DNA of 53,916 bases from a virus. The DNA is taken from IMG/VR virus record IMGVR_UViG_3300035438_000711, positions 1 to 53,916 of that record, one strand, 5' to 3'. Both the position numbers and the translations under genes were made by a program. Below are positions 47,089 to 53,916 of the stretch, one piece after another; within the stretch, counting starts at the first letter, position 1; every line of letters starts with the position of its first letter. The notes beneath the pieces were generated by a model. The model ran no database searches, was not told the DNA's origin, and saw only the letters and a program-made list of their open reading frames with translations.

Positions 47089-48982
47089 CGGACTTCTTTC
47101 TGCGGCTCCGCTTTTTTGCTTCCGGTGCTGGCTTGTCGGTGATCGTCTGCGGCGAGTCATCGACCCAAACGTCCACGTTGATCCCAGCGGCCTCGGCCGC
47201 ATCGGCCTTGAGCATGTCGCCGCCGACGAGCAGCACCTGCGAGAACGCTGACGCGTAATCGCCAAGCGCCTCCGTGACCGTCTGGCGATCCTCCTCCGGT
47301 CGCCGCGAAATCATCACAACTGTGTTTCCCTCCGCAGCCGACTTGCGGGCAAACTCGCCCCACATCTGCGGATCAGCAGCGAACGTGCGGTCGAAGTCAA
47401 TGCTGACCGTCATCGCACGCGGCTCGGGCAGCGACCGGCCAAACGGTGCGGCGGGCGCGGGCGCGGGCGTTGGCAGCGGCGTGGCGTCGGTCGCCACGCC
47501 AGCCAGGATCGCCGTCACCTGCGCGGGCGATATGCTTGGGAACGACGCGGCGATAAGCGCCGCCGCACCGTCCTTGGTCAGCAGGCCAGCGGGCACCTGT
47601 GACAGAATCGCAATCAGCCCCGTAATCTGTGCCCCGTTCAGCGACACGTCCGCAACTTGTGGTGCCTCAGGCTGCGCCGGTTCGGCTGGCACCGGCGTGG
47701 CCGGTGCTGGCTCCTCCGCTGCCGCTGCCGTGCCACCGGCGACCGCCTGTCCGTCGATCCCGCTGCCGGGTTGCTGCTGGGCCAGCACGTCGCCCTCGGA
47801 GGGCGGGGCACCAAGCGTGCCCATGTTGAGCGGCCGGTAGCGAACGTCGCCGCCCTCGACGGGGTTGCGGTTTTCAAGTTCCAAGATGTCGTTTGTCGAA
47901 AGCGCCCCCACGTCCCACATCGCCCGGTAGTAAGCCGACCGCGATGCCGAGTCGCCGCGAAGCAAACCGCGCACGTCGAACTCAACTTGGTAGCGGTCGT
48001 CGTCTTCAATCAAGTCACGCATAAACGCAGACTCGAAACGTCGCAGCCACGGCAGGATCGTGTGCTGCACGAAGTCCAAACCCGCGTGTTCAATCGAGCC
48101 GTAGCCGCCGTTCATCACACCAAGCAAGTGCATCGGCACGCGGAACAATCTGGCAATCTCAGCCAACTGGTAGGTTCGCGCCTCAAGAAATTGCGCATCG
48201 GTGTTGCTTGATTGCGGAATGTCATAAGGCCGCAGCCCGCCCGTGAGGACTGCGGTGTTGTGCGAGTTGCCGACGCCGCCGTGGCGTCGATCCCACTGCG
48301 ACCGCAACTGCTCGCGGGCCTCGGCGTTCAACTGCCCGTCGGTAGACAGCACGAAGCCGGGGCGGGCACCGGCGGCAAAAAACCTCGCCCCGTGCAACTC
48401 GCACGCGCGGGCCAACGCAATCGCGTCTTTGCACTCAGTCACCAGCGAGATGCCATGCACGCCGTCGTCGGACGGGCCGCGAACGTGCAGGATTTGCTCT
48501 TCGGAATAAACCGTTTCCGAGCCGCGTTCCTCGCGGTACTTGTATCGCAGCCGCCCGTTCTCGATCCGCTCCACAGTCATGCGGCTCGGGTGCAACGGCA
48601 CGATCTGGTCAACGGCACCGGACGGGCCTGACTTCAGTTCGCTAAAAGCATCGCCCCACAAGGCAACGTGAAAAACGGCCTGCTCCCGCCACTCGAACGA
48701 AGTCTGCCAAGCGTTCGGCTGCTGGTGCAGTTTTCGGTACAGCGGCAGTTCGCGGGCCTCGCGTTTGCCCCCGGTCTTCACCCGCTCAAGAACGTGGAGC
48801 GGCAGGCTGGCAACCGTCTCGCTCAAAATCCTCAAACACGCAAACACGGCAGTGACTTGCGTGGCGTTGGTCGCGTCGATGCGGACGCCAGCGGCGTTGC
48901 GGGAACTGCCGCCGCCGTCCTCGTCCCACATTCGTTCTTCGCCGGGGAGCCAGAGGATTCTGTTTTCGTTTTGGGCGATCAT
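47075..48982 (-). CDS. Portal protein fused to a HAD-like domain
   Basis: 635 residues. Residues 1-400 are a HK97 portal: TQVTAVFACLRILSETVASL, WREQAVFHVALWGDAFSEL, LAEIARLFRVPMHLLGVMNG and YGSIEHAGLDFVQHTILPW. An Ala/Pro-rich linker (about 405-520) leads to a HAD-like fold: SIDFDRT (Asp529, Asp531, Thr533), VVMISRRP (motif II Ser) and VDVWVDDSP (motif IV acidic pair). An ATG at residue 524 could also give the HAD part alone. ATGA-coupled to the terminase. The fusion is unusual. Confidence 0.9.
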   Translation of the reverse strand: MIAQNENRILWLPGEERMWDEDGGGSSRNAAGVRIDATNATQVTAVFACLRILSETVASLPLHVLERVKTGGKREARELPLYRKLHQQPNAWQTSFEWREQAVFHVALWGDAFSELKSGPSGAVDQIVPLHPSRMTVERIENGRLRYKYREERGSETVYSEEQILHVRGPSDDGVHGISLVTECKDAIALARACELHGARFFAAGARPGFVLSTDGQLNAEAREQLRSQWDRRHGGVGNSHNTAVLTGGLRPYDIPQSSNTDAQFLEARTYQLAEIARLFRVPMHLLGVMNGGYGSIEHAGLDFVQHTILPWLRRFESAFMRDLIEDDDRYQVEFDVRGLLRGDSASRSAYYRAMWDVGALSTNDILELENRNPVEGGDVRYRPLNMGTLGAPPSEGDVLAQQQPGSGIDGQAVAGGTAAAAEEPAPATPVPAEPAQPEAPQVADVSLNGAQITGLIAILSQVPAGLLTKDGAAALIAASFPSISPAQVTAILAGVATDATPLPTPAPAPAAPFGRSLPEPRAMTVSIDFDRTFAADPQMWGEFARKSAAEGNTVVMISRRPEEDRQTVTEALGDYASAFSQVLLVGGDMLKADAAEAAGINVDVWVDDSPQTITDKPAPEAKKRSRRKKSDGEV

Positions 48983-50586
48983 ATGAAAAAGATTTCGGGG
49001 GTGTCGTCTGGCTTGTGTTCGCTACCGATCCAACTGCCGATGCTCTGGCACAGTGCCACGATGCCGTCGATACGCTCCGTTGATTTCGCCTTGCTTGGGA
49101 AAATGTTTCCGTACCTGTCTTCGTGAACGGCCGCGTTGCCAGCACACCACGAAAGCACCGGATGCCCGGCGTGGCGAATCTTGGAATTGGCTATCAAGTT
49201 CTCCAGAGCCTTGGCAGGCGCGCTCATGGCGCGACCGCCCTGCGGGTATCCTTTCACGTCTACCCCGTCCCCTTGCAGCATATTGGCGATCATTTGCCCG
49301 TTGAATTTCAAATCGACCACCAACTGCCGCACGCTGTACTGCTCACAAATCGCGGTTATGTCGCGGTGCAGCACGGTGTAGTCGGTCACGTTCCCGTCGG
49401 TCGTGCGGAGGTGCCCGTCGCGTATCCAATCCAGATACGGCACCTTGTCCCGCTGGCTCCGCTCGACCGCGTTGGATTCTGGAATCCAGAAGAACGGCAG
49501 CACGTCAATGCTCCCGTCCTCGGGATCGGGGCACACCAGCACCAGTGCGGTCAAGTCGTAGGTCGTCGCAAGATCAAGGCCCGCGTACACAGGCCGGTCG
49601 CCGAACTCGCGGAGCGGCACCGACCCCTGCTGCCACGTTTCCGGCGACAGCCACCGCACGTCGGAAGAAGTCCAAGTGTTAAGCCGGTAGCGGAGGAAAG
49701 AATTGAGTTTCGTCGGCGACTGCTCGGCCTCCTTCGCGTCATGGGCAAAGTCGTCGGGCTTGATCGTCACGCCCCACGAAGGGTTCGCCTGCGGCCATGT
49801 GTCGGGGTCTTTCCAATCGGCGTCGGCTTCCATTTCGTGGATGCAGGAGAAGAACGTCGGGTCGTGTTTCCAGTTCGCCGCAACCGCCTTCGCGTACTGG
49901 TATTGCTCGTAGCAGATACCCTTGCGGTCGTAGCCCGCAGTCGTTATCGAAACGAGGAGCGGTTGTTCTCGGGCCGCACCGCCGTACCTTAATGCGTCCC
50001 ATAATTTTCTGTCTTTTTGAGCGTGCAGTTCGTCGAACAAAAGCCCGTGAATATTGAGTCCTTCGGCTCGAAAAGCGTCAGCAGACAGCACGCGATAGAA
50101 CGACGCTTCTTTGCGGTATGCAATCGTGCGGCGGGAATCAACAACCTCCAGCACGCGGGACAACTGCGGCGAGGCCCGCACCATGCTTGCCGCCTCGCGG
50201 TAAACCACCGATGCCTGCTCACGGTCAGCAGCCGCCCCGTACACTTCGCAGCCGTTTTCGCCGTCCATGACCAGCAAATAGAGGCCGATGCCCGCCAGCA
50301 GCGTGGACTTGCCCTGCTTCTTTGCCGTCGAGATGTACGCCACGCGGAACCGCCGCGTGTCGTCGGACAGCCGCTTCCAGCCGAACAACTCACCGATCAT
50401 CACCGCTTGCCACTCAAGCAGCGTGAACGGCTGGCCCGCGTGTTTTCCTTTGGAGTGCCGCAGCCACTCTTCAAAGAATCCGATAGCGTGCTTCGCCGCG
50501 TCGGGGTCGAAGTAGTAATCAAGCCCCGCTAGGGCGGCGTCGCTTCGCAGCGTAGGCGGCAACCGGGTCTGTATCTGCGTTTCCAT
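48979..50586 (-). CDS. terL: Terminase large subunit
   Basis: 535 residues, HK97 (Terminase_1) type. ATPase: AYISTAKKQGKSTLLAGIG (Walker A about 86-96), LLFDELHAQ (Walker B Asp185, Glu186). Nuclease: YAGLDLATTYDLTALVLVCP (first Asp), VVDLKFNGQMIANMLQGDGV and later AVHEDRYGNIFPSKAKS. The start overlaps the small subunit by 68 bases; a later start is possible since the ATG has no good ribosome site. Packages DNA into proheads. Confidence 0.95.
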   Translation of the reverse strand: METQIQTRLPPTLRSDAALAGLDYYFDPDAAKHAIGFFEEWLRHSKGKHAGQPFTLLEWQAVMIGELFGWKRLSDDTRRFRVAYISTAKKQGKSTLLAGIGLYLLVMDGENGCEVYGAAADREQASVVYREAASMVRASPQLSRVLEVVDSRRTIAYRKEASFYRVLSADAFRAEGLNIHGLLFDELHAQKDRKLWDALRYGGAAREQPLLVSITTAGYDRKGICYEQYQYAKAVAANWKHDPTFFSCIHEMEADADWKDPDTWPQANPSWGVTIKPDDFAHDAKEAEQSPTKLNSFLRYRLNTWTSSDVRWLSPETWQQGSVPLREFGDRPVYAGLDLATTYDLTALVLVCPDPEDGSIDVLPFFWIPESNAVERSQRDKVPYLDWIRDGHLRTTDGNVTDYTVLHRDITAICEQYSVRQLVVDLKFNGQMIANMLQGDGVDVKGYPQGGRAMSAPAKALENLIANSKIRHAGHPVLSWCAGNAAVHEDRYGNIFPSKAKSTERIDGIVALCQSIGSWIGSEHKPDDTPEIFFI

Positions 50587-51046
50587 TTGTCGTAGATACC
50601 TGTGACCGACTGCTTGGCGTCATGCCGAACTCTTGCTCAATCCGCAGCATCGCAGCGTGATGGCGGTGCATCTGCGTTGCCCACGGGGCAACCTGCGTGT
50701 ACTTGATTCGCAGCCGACCGTCGGTGCGGTTCGGGTCTGGCTCCCAGTGCGTAACTTCCTCGCCGCCGACCTTCACCTTCTCATAGCACGCAAGGTACAG
50801 CACCGCCTCGATGCAGTACCGCGTCAGCGTCGGCACGTCGGCCTCGGTCAGCACCCGCATCCGCGCGAGTTTCGGCACCATCTCGTTCCAGACTTCTGCG
50901 GCCTTGCCGTCGAGCGTCTTGGGCGGCGGGAAGTCCTGCGGCACCAACTCCGGTGTCGGCTCGCTCGACGGCAGCGAATCCTTCGACGGGTTGCCGCGAA
51001 TGTATTTCAGAATCGACGGTTCGGGCGGGGGGCCGCGTTTGCCCAT
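50519..51046 (-). CDS. terS: Terminase small subunit (P27 family)
   Basis: 175 residues. GKRGPPPEPSILKYIRGNPS is the P27 family N-terminus; VWNEMVPKLARMRVLTEADV, PTLTRYCIEAVLYLACYEKV and MLRIEQEFGMTPSSRSQV follow. Binds the packaging start site. ATG at 51046 has GGAGACTTCCTCA before it. Confidence 0.9.
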   Translation of the reverse strand: MGKRGPPPEPSILKYIRGNPSKDSLPSSEPTPELVPQDFPPPKTLDGKAAEVWNEMVPKLARMRVLTEADVPTLTRYCIEAVLYLACYEKVKVGGEEVTHWEPDPNRTDGRLRIKYTQVAPWATQMHRHHAAMLRIEQEFGMTPSSRSQVSTTNGNADTDPVAAYAAKRRRPSGA

Positions 51047-51061
51047 TGAGGAAGTCTCCTG

Positions 51062-51772
51062 CTATCGAATCAAAATCTCATTGGGCCTGCGAGGGTTGTC
51101 TCTGACCATCCCAGGCCACTTGCTCTTCAAGTAGTCAATCATCTTTTGCTCAAGGGCGGCAGTGCGATAACTGCAAGCGCCGCCACGATTTGTCCTGTGC
51201 GCGAAAGTCGCAAGGATAGCGTTGAGCCGAACAACGACGCCGTACTGCTTTATGTGCTGCAGCGTGTAGTCGTAGTCTTCCTTGAGACTCATGGCTTCGT
51301 CAAACCTAAGCGGCGTGCGACGAACAGCAATCATGTCCCCAACGATGAATCCGTTTGTTTGAATTGGCTTGAGCGGATTGAAATAAAATGAGTTTGCTGT
51401 TGGGGCCATGCCTGCTAGTCGCGCGCCGGATTTCTTCATTTCTTTTAACATGAAGTCAACCGCCTCGTCGCACTTTAATTCGCGCTTGCTGTCCTTGCTT
51501 TCTGCGAAATGCAACTTTCCGAGGTCGTCGCTCAACTCAACGACATATTCACAATCTGCGAATCCTGCATCAAGAGCGGCGTTGCGGCTGCGACAAAGAG
51601 CACCAGACTCTACAACGCACGCTGCGCCCGCAGCGGCGTACTCGCGGCCCTCTCCTCGCCCGACGAACCAAGTTGCTTCGCCGCATTTTTCTTGCATCGA
51701 CGAAACGGACGCGGAGCGTTTGTGCGAAATAACGGAAACGAAACAAGACTCCCCGCCGATTATGCGATTCAT
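51062..51772 (-). CDS. TET-associated glycosyltransferase (GREB1-like)
   Basis: 236 residues from ATG at 51772, ATGA-coupled to the oxygenase. FVSVISHKRSASVSSMQEKC, ALCRSRNAALDAGFADCEYV, VELSDDLGKL (acidic donor/metal site), APTANSFYFNPLKPIQTNGF, LKEDYDYTLQHIKQYGVVVR and HRTNRGGACSYRTAALEQ, ending NPRRPNEILIR. This matches the glycosyltransferases that travel with TET/JBP genes in phages and the GREB1 C-terminal family. Expected to transfer a sugar to the hydroxymethyl pyrimidine made by the preceding enzyme. Confidence 0.85.
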   Translation of the reverse strand: MNRIIGGESCFVSVISHKRSASVSSMQEKCGEATWFVGRGEGREYAAAGAACVVESGALCRSRNAALDAGFADCEYVVELSDDLGKLHFAESKDSKRELKCDEAVDFMLKEMKKSGARLAGMAPTANSFYFNPLKPIQTNGFIVGDMIAVRRTPLRFDEAMSLKEDYDYTLQHIKQYGVVVRLNAILATFAHRTNRGGACSYRTAALEQKMIDYLKSKWPGMVRDNPRRPNEILIR

Positions 51773-52653
51773 CCTGTCATCGACTCCCCTCGTTTGCGGT
51801 TCTTCGCCCACTCAACTTCCTCTCGGGCCGACTTGCAGTGAATCATCTTCTCGCGGTAGTAGAAGACGAGCGTGATGCGCTCGTAACCGGCCCGCATGTT
51901 CTTGAACCCGGTGTTGCTGTGCCACTCGTGAACGTCCGCGAGGCACAGGCACCCGTGCGCAAAGTTCACCGCAACGCGGTAGGCCGGGAACACCAAATAA
52001 GCCCCGTCGTACTTGTCGTTCCGCAGGCACGACATCACTCCGAATCCTGAGTGTAGGTCACCGGCGTCCTTGTGCGTGGCGGTCTGGAAGTTCTTGTTGA
52101 CGGTGACGGTTGTGAATGTGCTTTGAGGGATAACCCAATCCGACGCAGTGCGGCTGGCGTGCTCGCGTTGAACCTCCCACCGGTCAGGCATGAACTCGCG
52201 GAAGCCTTCGTCGGCCCTTGCGATATATGGGAGGAACCGTTTCCACGCCGCCGCTTCAGATATGAGGAATGCGGTTTGCCTGCAAAAAGGAAATCGGGGG
52301 TTCCTGTCAAAGTAGCCCGCGATGCCGCTCGCCACTGGTTTTGCGTGTGATGTGTTTGTTCGCCTGCCACTTTTTGTGAACGAAGGCGCATTCGCTTGGC
52401 CTTCCCTGACAGTCCCCGACGCCATGCCTCTGTTTGTAGTTGGCTGCGCGACCTTGCGGCACGTCGGCAAGACGGACCTGCACAACTCTTCCGAGAACCA
52501 GCCGGGGCGGTATTTCAGCAGCGGTGTCCCGTCGGGCTTGTATACGTCGCAAGGCTCGCTGCCGCCAACGAGCGTATCGTAGTGCGACTCGTCCAATTGC
52601 TGGCCGTAGAGCCGGTCTGCTTCAACTTGCACGTCACAACGAATTGACCGCAC
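51769..52653 (-). CDS. TET/JBP-type 2-oxoglutarate Fe(II) dioxygenase
   Basis: 294 residues from GTG at 52653, chosen because GGAGG lies nine bases before it; GTG at 52630-52632 and ATG at 52710 are alternatives. The double-stranded beta-helix core is complete: NFQTATHKDAGDLHSGFG supplies His194-x-Asp196, ADVHEWHSNTG the distal His (242 or 245), and YERITLVFYYR the 2-oxoglutarate Arg259. FPAYRVAVNFAHG between them is typical of phage TETs. The family oxidises the methyl of 5-methylcytosine or thymine in DNA. ParB-like proteins before it and a glycosyltransferase after it match known phage TET neighbourhoods. Confidence 0.88.
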   Translation of the reverse strand: MRSIRCDVQVEADRLYGQQLDESHYDTLVGGSEPCDVYKPDGTPLLKYRPGWFSEELCRSVLPTCRKVAQPTTNRGMASGTVREGQANAPSFTKSGRRTNTSHAKPVASGIAGYFDRNPRFPFCRQTAFLISEAAAWKRFLPYIARADEGFREFMPDRWEVQREHASRTASDWVIPQSTFTTVTVNKNFQTATHKDAGDLHSGFGVMSCLRNDKYDGAYLVFPAYRVAVNFAHGCLCLADVHEWHSNTGFKNMRAGYERITLVFYYREKMIHCKSAREEVEWAKNRKRGESMTG

Positions 52654-53272
52654 TTCGCATTGCCTCCAAAACTGTGTCGGTAAGGTTGTCTGTTCCGTGT
52701 CGCTCGCCAAGCGTTGCGCACGCTTCGTGAAAGTCGGCGATGTTTGTCTCGCTCAGAAACAACTGAACCATTCGCACGCCCGCAAGTACGGCTTCGTCGG
52801 CGTCGTCGTCATCTTCGCCATGCGGCGGTTCTTCCGCGTCGTGCAACTCCCCGCCGTTGCTGAACAGCCCCGCCGCCTCTGCCGTGCGGCCCAGCAATTT
52901 TGCCAGCGATTCGTTGCCTGTGTCGATTGACTCAAACAAACTCTGCGCCGCAACGGAGTCAATGTCTGCCATTTGTTTCATTGGATCGAGCGTCAGCAGT
53001 AACTTGTCCGCCTCGCTCTCGGTAACGTCCAGAACGAGCACAGGCAACTTGCCGCCTTTGGCTAGTTCAAGCCGTAGGTGGCCGTCGATTAGCATCAGCC
53101 GCCCGTCCGGCAGTTCCCTCGCAAGCGCTGCGGCAGCGCACCCGACTTCTTCAAGGATTCCCTCCATCGCCTTGCGCTGTCCTTCCGGATGCTCTCTCCA
53201 GTTCTTTGGATTTGGGAGAACGTCTTCACAAGAGACGAACCGCAACTCTTTCACCCTGTCTCGAATGTTCAT
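52634..53272 (-). CDS. ParB-like protein 2
   Basis: 212 residues, ATGA-coupled to ParB-like protein 1, of which it is a paralogue (both start MNIR-RVKELR and continue NPKNWR-HPE). The ParB/sulfiredoxin core is residues 10-100 with ELPDGRLMLIDGHLRLELAK. The C-terminal half has a separate domain with EDDDDADEAV and VRMVQLFLSETNIADFHEAC. ParB-type domains often sit with TET, methylase and terminase genes in phages; here a DNA-targeting or nuclease role is likely. Confidence 0.85.
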   Translation of the reverse strand: MNIRDRVKELRFVSCEDVLPNPKNWREHPEGQRKAMEGILEEVGCAAAALARELPDGRLMLIDGHLRLELAKGGKLPVLVLDVTESEADKLLLTLDPMKQMADIDSVAAQSLFESIDTGNESLAKLLGRTAEAAGLFSNGGELHDAEEPPHGEDDDDADEAVLAGVRMVQLFLSETNIADFHEACATLGERHGTDNLTDTVLEAMRSAVNSL

Positions 53273-53847
53273 TTCGCGGCCTCCCGCGTCACTGCTTCAA
53301 GGACGGTGTCCGTCACCCCATCGGTGCCATACTCTGCAGCAAGACGGCTCGAAAGTTCGTGAAACTCCAAGACGTTGTCTTGGTCGAAAAACAACTGAAC
53401 CACGCGTATTCCGGGTGTCGCGTCGGTGTCGGTCGATGGGTCTGGCTCGTATGGATCGTCTGGCTTCGCAAGTTCGCGCAGCCTGTCAACAACGTCGTCA
53501 AACGATCGGCTGAGTTCGGCGAACGCTTCGGAATTTGTTTTTGCCATGCCTGCGACGGGGTCAAACGTCGCCAAAATCTTGTCGCCCTCTTCCTCGGTAA
53601 CGTCGAGGACGATTACCGGGATGAGCGAAGTGCTTGCCGTCTCCGCTCGCAGGTGCCCGTCGAGCAGCATGAGGCTCCCGTCTGGAAGTTCCCTTGCTAC
53701 GCAGGCGTTTGCCATGCCGATTTCTGCAAATGCCTTTCGCAGTGCGTTGTGCTGCGACTCCGGGTGCGTTCTCCAGTTCTTCGGATTGGGCCGGAGGTCG
53801 CCCGCCGGGACTCTCCGCAACTCTTTAACGCGGTTTCGGATGTTCAT
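53269..53847 (-). CDS. ParB-like protein 1
   Basis: 192 residues; its ATG at 53847 lies in the terminal overlap and equals position 58 on the circle. ParB core: RVPAGDLRPNPKNWRTHPES, ELPDGSLMLLDGHLRAETAS, VTEEEGDKILATFDPVAGMA. C-terminal domain IRVVQLFFDQDNVLEFHELS like its paralogue. First gene of the TET/terminase transcript; its promoter should lie in 59-276. Confidence 0.87.
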   Translation of the reverse strand: MNIRNRVKELRRVPAGDLRPNPKNWRTHPESQHNALRKAFAEIGMANACVARELPDGSLMLLDGHLRAETASTSLIPVIVLDVTEEEGDKILATFDPVAGMAKTNSEAFAELSRSFDDVVDRLRELAKPDDPYEPDPSTDTDATPGIRVVQLFFDQDNVLEFHELSSRLAAEYGTDGVTDTVLEAVTREAAK

Positions 53848-53916
53848 GTAGCCAAACTATTGGTCAGGGTAAAAAGGTCAGAGAACGCGGATTTGGGGCT
53901 GTGGAAAGGGGGGGGG
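53790..53916. repeat. Right copy of 127-bp terminal overlap
   Basis: Exact repeat of 1-127; the window stops inside the G-tract. Joining the copies makes the ParB-like gene at 53269-53847 contiguous with the HNH gene region and gives a unique circle of 53,789 bp. Confidence 0.97.

Noticed and set aside
53269-53847. ParB-like proteins as a plasmid partition system
   Set aside because: No ParA ATPase and no centromere-like repeats; the neighbourhood is a TET/terminase operon, where ParB-type domains have other roles.
1-53916. CRISPR arrays, tRNA genes and insertion sequences
   Set aside because: No regularly spaced direct repeats of 25-40 bp, no cloverleaf with TTCGA and CCA-type ends that I could find, and no transposase or flanking inverted repeats.

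Overview
This is a complete, circularly permuted genome of a temperate tailed phage with HK97-type head and siphovirus tail genes, very probably assembled from metagenomic reads. The first 127 bases (1-127) recur exactly as the last 127 (53790-53916), so the unique circle is about 53.79 kb. An overlap of 127 equals a common assembler k-mer, so it is more likely a circularisation overlap than a real terminal repeat. The DNA is GC-rich. Almost every gene lies on the minus strand and is packed with ATGA/GTGA/TGATG stop-start overlaps; the only convincing plus-strand gene is a tyrosine recombinase (26612-27469). The host cannot be read directly. Cysteine-rich and poly-serine surface proteins, many glycosyltransferases and a papain-like peptidase in the lysis position would suit a Planctomycetes-like host, but that is only a guess.

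Read in the direction of transcription (high to low coordinates), the layout is as follows. (1) 53847-51062: two tandem ParB-like proteins, a TET/JBP-type 2-oxoglutarate dioxygenase and a TET-associated glycosyltransferase, a predicted DNA-base hypermodification cassette. (2) 51046-39588: small and large terminase, portal fused to a HAD-like phosphatase domain, prohead protease with an extra N-terminal domain, major capsid protein, head-tail connectors, tail terminator and tail tube proteins, with an inserted glycosyltransferase. (3) 39577-29656: tail chaperones joined by a -1 frameshift signal, tape measure, distal tail proteins, a Cys-rich protein with a poly-Ser stalk, and three glycosyltransferases. 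(4) 29617-27530: a metallophosphoesterase and a DUF1599 protein, ending at a terminator. (5) 27469-25952: integrase and two small helix-turn-helix proteins, with a decayed gene copy beside them. (6) 25700-11694: early and replication genes from promoters at 25376-25403 and 23663-23690: many small unknown ORFs, a DUF932 protein, SNF2 helicase, prim-pol primase, UvrD-like helicase, PD-(D/E)XK and VRR-NUC nucleases and a DnaN-type sliding clamp. (7) 11655-8458: a secreted protein and four glycosyltransferases. (8) 8468-3153: a probable lysis and host-contact cassette with membrane proteins, papain-like peptidase, lipoprotein and a two-repeat fibre or lectin. (9) 3084-277: small cassettes separated by a repeated junction motif, a possible repressor, and an HNH endonuclease that leads, through the circular junction, back to the ParB/terminase region.

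The most interesting system is the predicted DNA hypermodification pathway. The TET/JBP oxygenase would hydroxylate a 5-methyl group on a pyrimidine, the neighbouring glycosyltransferase would cap it, and some of the eight other glycosyltransferases could extend it. No cytosine-C5 methyltransferase is visible, so the target may be host-made 5-methylcytosine or thymine itself.
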